From: JBNKDD01 sp050288085 | GTDB lineage: Bacteria > Chloroflexota > Anaerolineae > Aggregatilineales > UBA3940 | Assembly: GCA_050288085.1 (NCBI GenBank) | Contig: JBNKDD010000179.1 | Location: 1 to 11,584, forward strand | DNA: 11,584 nt | Direction: 5' to 3' | Shown: positions 5,680 through 11,584 of the stretch, piece after piece | Numbering within the stretch: the first letter of the stretch is position 1 | Layout: every line of letters starts with the position of its first letter | The notes under the pieces: generated by a model | Told to the model about the DNA's origin: nothing | Seen by the model: the letters and a program-made list of their open reading frames with translations, nothing else | Database searches by the model: none | Program-made: the position numbers and the translations under genes

Positions 5680-6660
5680 ATGAATGGATCATCACCATCT
5701 CGCAAGCAGACAGTTTTTATTATTGCTGTCGTCGTTGTCATTATTGTGTTCACCGGAATTGTTTTTGTTATCCTGGCCCTTAGCAATCTATCGAACACCT
5801 GGCAAACGGTTGAAGTTCCTCAACAGCCCACCATTACACCAGCATTACTTGAACCAACGCCGACAACGTCGGATCGGGTGACGGTGCTTGTGCTGGGTTC
5901 GGACACTTCGCCAGAAGAACCTTCAGCCACCGATACCCTGATCCTGGTGACTATCGATCGCAAAACGGGGACAGGTGGCATATTGTCCATTCCCTATGAT
6001 CTATACATGGACATTCCGGGTTATGGCCTGGATCGGGTTGCCAACGCCTATCCATTAGGCGGTGGACAACTGGCAATTGATACTTTAGAAAGCGGCCTGG
6101 GAATATCGATTGACCATTATCTGTTGATATGCCTTGAGGCTTTTCCAACACTGGTGGACGAGATCGGGGGGATTGACATTTACGTTACCCAGGAGATCGA
6201 CGATCAGACCTACCCCGCCACCTGCGCCGAGGGTGTAGATTGCGGCTATGATCCCTTTTATCTCTCAATTGGGAACCATCACATGGATGGAGAGATGGCG
6301 ACCAAATACGCCCGAACTGATTATGGCAGCAGTGATGATCGTGCCCATCGCCAGCATGATGTCCTCTATGCCTTCCGTGATCGGATCAGTAATCTGGATG
6401 TGCTGCCAACGCTGATCCAGAATGCGCCCGACCTGTATAACGCGCTCGGCGACAGCATCCGAACCGATATGACGTTGGAGGAGATGAGAGAGTTGGTAGC
6501 ATTATATGATGCAAGTTCCGATAACATCCGCTCCGACATCATTGATCAGGATTATCTCTCAAGCTACACCACAGAAGATGACCAGGTTGTTTCCGTCATC
6601 AACTCTGATCAGGTGCAGGACCTGATCGATTACGTGTTCTGGGTAGAGGCAGACCAATAA
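5680..6660 (+). CDS. LytR-CpsA-Psr (LCP) family protein with altered active site
   Basis: A 326-aa protein with one N-terminal membrane helix (about residues 11-34), a Pro/Thr-rich linker, and an extracellular LCP domain from about residue 66. LCP enzymes transfer polyprenyl-phosphate-linked polymers (teichoic acids, capsule, arabinogalactan) to the cell wall. Recognisable blocks are VLGSD, ATDTLILVTIDRKTG with the conserved Asp (D85), LSIPYDLYMDIPGYG, NAYPLGGG, and MDGEMATKYARTDYGSSDDRAHRQ. In the canonical SIPRD motif the Arg is Tyr here (Y106). In the usual YxRxR motif the second Arg is Asp (D214) while the first is kept (R212). It may therefore be a non-catalytic or altered-activity member. 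A variable helical tail follows. The start is supported by GAGAGG 8 nt upstream. It is a single gene. Confidence 0.92.
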   Translation: MNGSSPSRKQTVFIIAVVVVIIVFTGIVFVILALSNLSNTWQTVEVPQQPTITPALLEPTPTTSDRVTVLVLGSDTSPEEPSATDTLILVTIDRKTGTGGILSIPYDLYMDIPGYGLDRVANAYPLGGGQLAIDTLESGLGISIDHYLLICLEAFPTLVDEIGGIDIYVTQEIDDQTYPATCAEGVDCGYDPFYLSIGNHHMDGEMATKYARTDYGSSDDRAHRQHDVLYAFRDRISNLDVLPTLIQNAPDLYNALGDSIRTDMTLEEMRELVALYDASSDNIRSDIIDQDYLSSYTTEDDQVVSVINSDQVQDLIDYVFWVEADQ

Positions 6661-6745
6661 TTCTGAATCGTCGCCCACGCTGTCGCGTTCGCCCCCCTTC
6701 GGGGTAAACAATAGAATTGCCCCAGACATTAAATGTGTCCCGCTA

Positions 6746-6774
6746 TTGACAATACAATTGGATCATGTTATGAT
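6746..6774 (+). promoter_or_regulatory. Strong promoter for the LacI-family regulator gene
   Basis: A perfect TTGACA (6746-6751), 17-bp spacer and TATGAT (6769-6774) give a near-consensus sigma-70 type promoter. The expected transcription start (about 6781) falls inside the operator sequence. The preceding 6661-6745 stretch contains only a small CCCC-TTC-GGGG hairpin and a short ACATT-A-AATGT palindrome (6726-6736). Confidence 0.8.
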
Positions 6775-6805
6775 GCTAACACGATTTAGTAACTCGTGTT
6801 AGTGA
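6774..6805. promoter_or_regulatory. Overlapping LacI-type operators at the regulator's own start
   Basis: The segment 6774-6791 (TGCTAACACGATTTAGTA) matches the core of the downstream operator (7872-7889) at 15 of 18 positions. A second site, 6786-6805, has halves TTAGTAACTC and GTGTTAGTGA around a central CG. The outer arms CTAACACGA (6776-6784) and TCGTGTTAG (6794-6802) are also perfect inverted repeats. Placement from the -10 box to the start codon would block transcription when occupied, implying autoregulation. Confidence 0.75.
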
Positions 6806-7836
6806 TTGGGTCCGATAAATTGGCTTCGCGAAAACCCCATGGCAAACGACCATCTATGAACGATGTAGCCAAACTGGCGCAGGTTTCGCGTACCACGGTG
6901 TCTTTCGTCATCAACAATTCGCCGGAAGCAAAAGCCATCCCTATCGAAACCCAGAAAAAGGTCTGGGAAGCCGTGCGTGAGTTAGGCTACCGGCCCAACA
7001 TCACCGCCCAGAATTTACGGGCGCAGCGCTCCAATACGATTGGTTTTATCTCCGACGAGGTCGCAACGACACCTTATGCCGGTCAGCTTATCCAGGGGGC
7101 ACAGGATGCCGCCTGGGAACGCGGCATGATCCTTTTGCTGGTCAACACCGGTAAGGACCCGGAGATGGAACAGGCCGCCATCGATACGATGTTGGGCCGC
7201 CGGGTAGATGGCATTATTTATGCCGCCATGTATCACCAGGAAGTGACCCCCTCCCCCCACATCTATGAGGCCCCAACCGTTTTACTTGACTGCTACACGT
7301 CCGATCACTCGCTGTCTTCGGTTGTGCCGGATGAGAAGCTGGGCGGGAAAACCGCGACCGAAACCCTGCTCAATAAGGGGCATCGCCGGATTGCGCTCGT
7401 CAATACCAGCGATAATATCCCGGCGAGAGAGGGTCGCGCCGAAGGGTATCGGGCAGCACTCGAAGAGCATAACCTGGATTATGATCCGGCCCTGATACGG
7501 GAAGTGGCTTCAGATACGCAGGATGCCTATCATGCCACACTCCAATTGATGGACCTATCCGACCCGCCAACCGCTATCTTTTGCTTCAACGACCAGATAG
7601 CGATGGATACCTACGATGCCCTGCGCCGGTTGAACCTGTCTATTCCCGATGATGTAGCCGTCATCGGATTTGATAATCAAGAGATCATCTCCACCCACCT
7701 GTACCCACCTCTAACGACAGTCCAACTGCCGCACTATGAGATGGGGAAATGGGCGGTCAACAAATTACTTAGCTCGGATACCACCATTGAACATCACCTG
7801 ATGACCTGCCCACTGATCGAACGGAGATCGGTATAG
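6796..7836 (+). CDS. LacI-family transcriptional repressor of the sugar transport operon
   Basis: A 346-aa protein with the LacI architecture. An N-terminal helix-turn-helix (MNDVAKLAQVSRTTVSFVIN, residues 21-40) is followed by the hinge helix region (GYRPNITAQNLRAQRSNTIGF). The rest is a periplasmic-binding-protein-like sensor domain with RRVDGIIYA, the KGHRRIALVN block, an AIFCFNDQIAMDTYDALRRL stretch and DVAVIGFDNQEI. The family binds operators as dimers and releases them on binding a sugar or derivative; the ligand cannot be read from sequence. The start is uncertain: GTG at 6796 gives the whole frame but lies only about 15 nt after the predicted transcription start with no ribosome binding site. 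GTG 6802, TTG 6820 and ATG 6856 are alternatives, and the last would clip the residues before the recognition domain. It lies directly upstream of the transporter genes it presumably controls. Confidence 0.95.
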   Translation: MLVIGSDKLASRKPHGKRPSMNDVAKLAQVSRTTVSFVINNSPEAKAIPIETQKKVWEAVRELGYRPNITAQNLRAQRSNTIGFISDEVATTPYAGQLIQGAQDAAWERGMILLLVNTGKDPEMEQAAIDTMLGRRVDGIIYAAMYHQEVTPSPHIYEAPTVLLDCYTSDHSLSSVVPDEKLGGKTATETLLNKGHRRIALVNTSDNIPAREGRAEGYRAALEEHNLDYDPALIREVASDTQDAYHATLQLMDLSDPPTAIFCFNDQIAMDTYDALRRLNLSIPDDVAVIGFDNQEIISTHLYPPLTTVQLPHYEMGKWAVNKLLSSDTTIEHHLMTCPLIERRSV

Positions 7837-7869
7837 AGCACTTGTTGGTCAGCTTATATTTTTTTGCGA

Positions 7870-7891
7870 CTTACTAACACGTATTAGTAAG
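7870..7891. promoter_or_regulatory. LacI-type operator upstream of the transport operon
   Basis: A 22-bp palindrome with central CG and halves CTTACTAACAC and GTATTAGTAAG, differing at one symmetric position pair. Its core is shared with the site on the regulator's own promoter. It lies about 110 bp before the binding-protein gene, just after a T-rich stretch. I see no convincing promoter pair here: TTGCGA (7865-7870) abuts the operator and TATAAA (7959-7964) lies further down, neither with a good partner. The 7837-7998 gap holds no gene. Confidence 0.85.
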
Positions 7892-7998
7892 AGTGGGCCA
7901 ATCCAAAATAGGAGAAGAAGATCAAGGAGGAACTATCGAAATATCCGACCCCTTATTCTATAAATCACACAAATTACAATGTGTAAGGAGAGCGAAAG

Positions 7999-9342
7999 AT
8001 GAAGAACAGAGTATTTTTGAGCGCCCTGGTTATTAGCCTGCTGGCAGTGTTAATGGTTGCCTGTGCTCCTGCTCCTGCTGAAGCACCCGCAGCTGAAGAA
8101 GCCGGAGCAGCCGAGGAAGCTGAACCAGCAGAAGCCGTTACCGTAGACATCTGGTTCCACTCTGGCAAAGGTGAAGAGCGGGATGTGCTTGATGCACAGG
8201 TCAAAGCATTCAATGAAATGCAAGATGAAGTCTTCATTAACGCTATTCAGTTACCAGAAGGCACCTACAACGATCAGGTAAATTCAGCCGCTCTCGCAGG
8301 CGACCTTCCCTGCCTGCTGGACTTTGATGGTCCAAACCTCTATAACTATGCTTGGGCTGGATATCTGCAACCGTTGGATGCTTATGTATCTGATAGTGTT
8401 AAAGAAGACTTCTTACCTTCAATTATTGCCCAGGGAACTTATGGTGGCAAATTGTACAGCTTAGGAACCTTTGACTCCGGCCTGGCCATCTGGGCCAACA
8501 AAGCCTATCTTGAAGCTGCCGGAGTTCGCATCCCCACGAGCGTTGATGATGCCTGGGATATGGACGAGTTCATGGCTGCAATGGATGCTGTCATGGAACT
8601 GGATGAAGTCGAATATGCAATTGACTTCAAGCTGAACTACGGTGCTGGCGAATGGCAGCCTTACGGCTTCTCACCCATTCTCCAGGCCTTCGGCGGCGAC
8701 CTGATCGACCGCTCCGATTACCAGAGCGCCGATGGGGTTCTCAATGGCCCCGAATCTGTAGCCGCGATGGAGTGGTTCCAGAGCCTGTTTGAAGATGGCT
8801 ACGCCAATGCCAGCCCTGCTGGAGATGATGACTTCTATGGCAGCAAGATTGCCGCCATGTCCTGGGTAGGCCACTGGATGTATGGGCCCCATACTGAGGG
8901 ATTGGGCGATGACCTGGTCTTGATCCCGATGCCCAAACTCGGCGACAAAGCCGTTACCGGAATGGGTTCATGGAACTGGGGTCTCACCTCAACCTGCCAG
9001 ACCCCCGATGAAGCCTACCAGTTCCTCGATTACATCATCACCCCCGATGAAATCTTGCACATGACCAACGCCAACGGCGCGGTTCCTGCACGCAAGAGCG
9101 CCATCGAACAGTCTGAGCTTTATGCCGAGGGCGGCATGCTGAACATCTTTGTCCAACAGCTTGAAGGTGGCGTTGCCGTCGAGCGCCCGGTGACCCCGGC
9201 CTACCCGGTGGTCTCCGCAGCCTTCGACACGGCGGTTCGTAACATCATCGCCGGTGGAGATGTTCAGGAAGAGCTTGACAAAGCTGTCGAGACTATCGAC
9301 CAAGACATCGCTGATAACTCCGGTTATCCGCTGCCTGAGTAG
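7999..9342 (+). CDS. Sugar ABC transporter substrate-binding lipoprotein (CUT1 type)
   Basis: A 447-aa extracellular solute-binding protein. The signal peptide has a basic start, a hydrophobic stretch and lipobox MVAC (lipidated Cys at about 22), followed by an Ala/Glu/Pro-rich tether to about residue 46. The mature part follows the family-1 (MalE-like) solute-binding plan: VDIWFHSGKGEERDVLDAQV at the start, DFDGPNLYNYAWAGYLQPLD, YGGKLYSLGTFDSGLAIWAN, AAMEWFQSLFEDGYA, SKIAAMSWVGHWM, and a C-terminal helical region. Many aromatic residues suit carbohydrate binding; the ligand is unknown. AAGGAG lies 8 nt before ATG 7999. It heads the transport operon, and control by the adjacent LacI protein is likely. 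The following hairpins may keep its mRNA more abundant than that of the permeases. Confidence 0.96.
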   Translation: MKNRVFLSALVISLLAVLMVACAPAPAEAPAAEEAGAAEEAEPAEAVTVDIWFHSGKGEERDVLDAQVKAFNEMQDEVFINAIQLPEGTYNDQVNSAALAGDLPCLLDFDGPNLYNYAWAGYLQPLDAYVSDSVKEDFLPSIIAQGTYGGKLYSLGTFDSGLAIWANKAYLEAAGVRIPTSVDDAWDMDEFMAAMDAVMELDEVEYAIDFKLNYGAGEWQPYGFSPILQAFGGDLIDRSDYQSADGVLNGPESVAAMEWFQSLFEDGYANASPAGDDDFYGSKIAAMSWVGHWMYGPHTEGLGDDLVLIPMPKLGDKAVTGMGSWNWGLTSTCQTPDEAYQFLDYIITPDEILHMTNANGAVPARKSAIEQSELYAEGGMLNIFVQQLEGGVAVERPVTPAYPVVSAAFDTAVRNIIAGGDVQEELDKAVETIDQDIADNSGYPLPE

Positions 9343-9358
9343 TTTCTCCATTTAAGCG

Positions 9359-9376
9359 GAAGGTATGTATACCTTC
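9359..9376 (+). repeat. Intercistronic hairpin 1
   Basis: GAAGGTAT and ATACCTTC arms around a central GT form an 18-nt near-perfect palindrome, 16 nt after the stop of the binding-protein gene. It is the first of three consecutive stems in the 143-nt gap before the first permease gene. Confidence 0.6.
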
Positions 9377-9393
9377 TGGCTAACGGATGAACA

Positions 9394-9425
9394 CAAGAGG
9401 GGAAGAAAGTTTTCTTCCCCTCTTG
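9394..9425 (+). terminator. Intercistronic hairpin 2, probable attenuator or mRNA stabiliser
   Basis: Perfect 15-nt arms run from CAAGAGGGG... (9394-9408) to ...CCCCTCTTG (9411-9425) around a 2-nt centre; in RNA this would be about 14 bp with a small loop. It is the strongest stem in the window. It is followed by ATTGATACTTT rather than a T-run, so partial termination or protection of the upstream message from 3' decay is more likely than full termination, since permease genes follow on the same strand. Confidence 0.65.
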
Positions 9426-9446
9426 ATTGATACTTTCCCAATGCAA

Positions 9447-9472
9447 ATATTTGGAAATTACTTTCCAAATAT
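9447..9472 (+). promoter_or_regulatory. Intercistronic hairpin 3, next to the permease ribosome binding site
   Basis: The 11-nt arms ATATTTGGAAA (9447-9457) and TTTCCAAATAT (9462-9472) enclose a TTAC loop. The stem ends two bases before the GGAGG ribosome binding site (9475-9479) of the first permease gene. An AT-rich stem so placed could expose or limit that site. Confidence 0.6.
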
Positions 9473-9485
9473 ATGGAGGAAAACA

Positions 9486-10403
9486 ATGGCTGAGAGAAAA
9501 GAAAAAATAAAGCTCTCTAAAATGCAACGGCAAGAGACTGTCACAGCATGGCTTTTTTCTGCACCGGCACTCATATTACTGCTCGTTTTCCTGGTAGTCC
9601 CTTTCATTATGGCCATCGGTCTCGCCTTTACCGATCAACGCTTAATACCAAACCCCAATCTTCCAACACAATTTGTTGGGATCAGAAACTTCATCAGGCT
9701 TCTTGATGATGAGGCTTTTAAGAGGGGGGTACTGAACAACATGTACTTTGTGGCGGTGGTTGTCCCGATACAGACATCATTGGCTTTGGGATTAGCCATG
9801 TTGATCAATCAAAAGATCAGGGGGATGAACTTCTTCCGCACAGTATACTTTGCGCCTGTAGTGACGGCCATGACGGTGGTTGCCATCGTCTGGACCTTCT
9901 TATACAACCCCGGCGAAGGTATGATCAACGCCTTTCTGCAGGCAATCACCTTTGGAAAACTCGGCCCATACAACTGGCTGCTAAACACCAAACTTGTATT
10001 CCCGGCGATCATGCTGCTCTCGATCTGGCAGGGAGTGGGTTTTCAGATGGTCATCTACTTAGCCGGGTTGCAAGAGATTCCCGACAGCTTATACGAGGCT
10101 TCTCAAATTGATGGGGCCAACGCATTGCAGCAATTCTTTAACATCACGCTCCCGCAATTGCGCAACACGACTATCTTTGTTGTCCTGTCAACAACCATTC
10201 TGGCCTTCAAGCTCTTTGATCAAGTTCAGGTGATGACTTCCGGTGGCCCACAAAATGCCTCTATGACGACGATGGTGCATGTTGTTCAAACAGGCTGGAG
10301 CCAGTTGAAAGTTGGATATGCATCGGCAATAAGCGTTGTATTTTTCCTCATCGTACTTACTATATCGCTCATTCAACAAAGAGTTTTAATGGCTGCTGAG
10401 TAG
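9486..10403 (+). CDS. Sugar ABC transporter permease, MalF-like
   Basis: A 305-aa integral membrane protein of the CUT1 family, one half of the channel through which the sugar passes. About six hydrophobic helices are visible, the first at TAWLFSAPALILLLVFLVVP. The EAA loop that docks on the ATPase is EASQIDGANALQQFFNITLP (about residues 204-223), with the conserved Gly of the family in DGA. The C terminus has the usual TSGGPQNASMTT stretch found in MalF-type permeases. I chose ATG 9486, preceded by GGAGG at 7 nt; the frame is open for 33 codons upstream (to 9387), but that part spans two of the hairpins and is not protein-like. It pairs with the MalG-like permease 10 bp downstream. No ATPase gene is present, so a shared MsmX/UgpC-type ATPase is presumably encoded elsewhere. 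Confidence 0.96.
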   Translation: MAERKEKIKLSKMQRQETVTAWLFSAPALILLLVFLVVPFIMAIGLAFTDQRLIPNPNLPTQFVGIRNFIRLLDDEAFKRGVLNNMYFVAVVVPIQTSLALGLAMLINQKIRGMNFFRTVYFAPVVTAMTVVAIVWTFLYNPGEGMINAFLQAITFGKLGPYNWLLNTKLVFPAIMLLSIWQGVGFQMVIYLAGLQEIPDSLYEASQIDGANALQQFFNITLPQLRNTTIFVVLSTTILAFKLFDQVQVMTSGGPQNASMTTMVHVVQTGWSQLKVGYASAISVVFFLIVLTISLIQQRVLMAAE

Positions 10404-10413
10404 GGGGAGACCA

Positions 10414-11340
10414 ATGGAAGCGAATACTGAAGTTCTAGAAGCTGGGGCCCAGGTTAGTAAGACTGGCCTGAAACTTGGATACAAGTTTCAAAAAACTACC
10501 CAGACAGTGATCAGATTAATTCTGATGACTATCCTCGCCGCGTTCTTTATGTTCCCGATTGTGTTCATGCTTATATCGTCATTCAAGGTCGATGAGCTCC
10601 AGGTGGTATCTGACATGAGCTCGATACGGGCTTTCCTGCCAGTTGGAGAACTCGGTTGGGATAATTATCAAAGTGTCTTCAAACTTGAATTCGGCCATTT
10701 GATGTTTAACTCGGTCGTCATCATGTTGTTATCTGTATTGGCCGGTCTATTCATCAACAGCCTGATTGCGTATGCATTGGCACGGCTGAAATTCCCTGGG
10801 AAAGGGCTGCTGCTGAGTGTAGTCATTGCATTAATCGTTATTCCCTTTGAAGCCGTAGCAATACCTCTCCTTGTATTGGTTAATCAACTGCCCTGGTTTG
10901 GAGGGGCAACCTCCTGGCTGGATACTTACCATGTCCAGATCATTCCGTTTGTTGCCGACGCTTTCTCCATTTTCCTTTTCTACCAGTTCTTCCTCAACAT
11001 TCCGAAAGAGTTGGAAGAAGCTGCTCTGGTAGATGGGGCGAGTTTGTTCGGCATTTTCTGGAATATTATTCTGCCCATCTCAAAACCCATCTTTGCTACC
11101 GTAGCAATCCTGCAAGCTCTTGCCAGTTGGAACCGGTTTATGTGGCCGCTGATGGTTACCAGAGGCGTAGATGTTCGACCACTAACCGTAGGAATCCAGA
11201 CTTTCTTTGGACAAGACCCAAGACTCTGGGGAGATCTGATGGCCTTTGCCTCCATGATCACTATCCCGGTGCTGATCGTATTCCTGCTGTTCCAAAAGTG
11301 GTTTGTGCAAAGTGTAGCATCAACCGGTATCAAGGGATGA
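10414..11340 (+). CDS. Sugar ABC transporter permease, MalG-like
   Basis: A 308-aa integral membrane protein, the second channel subunit of the CUT1 transporter. After a polar N-terminal segment, six hydrophobic helices are visible, the first at about residues 33-55. The EAA loop reads EEAALVDGASLFGIFWNIILP (about residues 201-221, given here as its key run from EEAALVDGA to IILP). The end, FFGQDPRLWGDLMAFASM then helix and QKWFVQSVASTGIKG, is the standard MalG-type C terminus. Its start follows the first permease stop by 10 bp, with GGGGGAG in between as ribosome binding site, so the two permeases are co-transcribed and translated together. No further transport or catabolic gene follows in the window. 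Confidence 0.96.
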   Translation: MEANTEVLEAGAQVSKTGLKLGYKFQKTTQTVIRLILMTILAAFFMFPIVFMLISSFKVDELQVVSDMSSIRAFLPVGELGWDNYQSVFKLEFGHLMFNSVVIMLLSVLAGLFINSLIAYALARLKFPGKGLLLSVVIALIVIPFEAVAIPLLVLVNQLPWFGGATSWLDTYHVQIIPFVADAFSIFLFYQFFLNIPKELEEAALVDGASLFGIFWNIILPISKPIFATVAILQALASWNRFMWPLMVTRGVDVRPLTVGIQTFFGQDPRLWGDLMAFASMITIPVLIVFLLFQKWFVQSVASTGIKG

Positions 11341-11444
11341 TGATCAACGCATAAGAAGGGGTAAACAACTCAGTCTCATCATAGCTTATGACCCGCACCA
11401 CCTTATCATTAACCGATCATTGGAAACTTTGGTAGTGATAGTGC

Positions 11445-11497
11445 AGTAAGTGATGGGCATCCAGTCCGTACAAAAAAATAAATGTCCATCACTTACT
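11445..11497. terminator. Long inverted repeat downstream of the permease operon
   Basis: Perfect 12-nt arms AGTAAGTGATGG (11445-11456) and CCATCACTTACT (11486-11497) extend after one mismatch by CAT/ATG. The loop is about 21 nt and contains a run of seven A. No T-run follows on the plus strand. It is about 105 bp after the last permease stop and could end or protect the operon transcript, or be the trace of a small mobile element. Confidence 0.45.
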
Positions 11498-11528
11498 ATT
11501 TAAGCTTAGAGCCTATCCATAAATCACC

Positions 11529-11577
11529 GTAGGGGCGGATCGGGATCCGCCCTGGGCGCTTCACGAAGCGCCCCTAC
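11529..11577. repeat. Cruciform-type dispersed palindromic repeat
   Basis: The outer ends GTAGGGGCG (11529-11537) and CGCCCCTAC (11569-11577) are perfect inverted copies. Inside are two further palindromes, GGGCGGATC/GATCCGCCC (11533-11552) and GGGCGCTTC/GAAGCGCCC (11554-11573), each with a 2-nt centre. A two-armed cloverleaf can form. The sequence class (GTAGGGGCG...CGCCCCTAC) is familiar from intergenic repeats of Chloroflexota and other environmental bacteria, recalled rather than checked. It differs from the element in the ATPase gene. Confidence 0.75.
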
Positions 11578-11584
11578 AACCGGC

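Larger units (their letters stand above)
11341..11584. other. Gene-free end of window with repeats
   Basis: I find no open reading frame with a plausible start and ribosome binding site in this 244-bp stretch. It contains a long inverted repeat (11445-11497) and a compact palindromic repeat (11529-11577), each listed separately. The next operon gene, if any, starts beyond the window. Confidence 0.6.

Noticed and set aside
6690..6706. Terminator after the LCP gene
   Set aside because: The CCCC-TTC-GGGG stem is only 4 bp and has no T-run.
7842..7893. Promoter for the binding-protein gene overlapping the operator
   Set aside because: TTGTTG and TTGCGA are both present, but neither has an acceptable -10 hexamer at 16-18 bp, so I did not call a promoter.
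9387..9485. N-terminal extension of the MalF-like permease
   Set aside because: The frame is open, but this stretch encodes no family-like sequence and is explained by two hairpins; GGAGG before ATG 9486 marks the real start.
11507..11528. Possible insertion-sequence tip (GAGCCTATCC...) before the cruciform repeat
   Set aside because: It looks vaguely like some IS termini, but no matching inverted end, target duplication or transposase is visible.

Overview
The window most likely comes from a Chloroflexota genome of the Anaerolineae type. This is inferred from three traits: an Ala/Glu/Pro-rich linker after the lipobox of the sugar-binding lipoprotein, a CUT1 sugar-transport operon headed by its own LacI regulator and lacking a linked ATPase gene, and GC-rich palindromic repeats in or between genes. 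No rRNA, tRNA, CRISPR array, transposase or phage gene is visible.

Left part (1-2640). The window opens in the last 73 codons of a sensor histidine kinase. Next come a minus-strand DUF3885-like protein and, divergent from it, a small AAA/P-loop ATPase. The ATPase reading frame carries an in-frame palindromic repeat of about 92 bp between Walker B and the presumed sensor-1 strand. Its 3' end overlaps by 80 bp the 3' end of a convergent arrestin-fold-like gene. A minus-strand gene for a small protein with a CX4CX2C motif follows, ending at a clear intrinsic terminator.

Middle part (2640-6700). This holds an RdgB/HAM1 nucleotide-pool sanitising pyrophosphatase on the minus strand, a DUF3179 lipoprotein on the plus strand, an unrecognised 177-aa protein on the minus strand, and a membrane-anchored LytR-CpsA-Psr (LCP) protein on the plus strand. 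The LCP protein appears to have lost two of the family's catalytic arginines. The LCP gene has a good promoter and a leader of roughly 150 nt with an inverted repeat next to its ribosome binding site.

Right part (6740-11340). This is a carbohydrate uptake locus: a LacI-family repressor, a substrate-binding lipoprotein and two MalF/MalG-like permeases. Operator-like palindromes of one shared sequence type lie on the repressor's own promoter and start codon and again before the binding-protein gene, so autoregulation plus operon control is the simplest reading. Three strong hairpins fill the gap between the binding-protein gene and the first permease gene and probably set their expression ratio. 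The window ends in about 240 bp with no gene, holding a 12-bp inverted repeat and a compact cruciform-type dispersed repeat.
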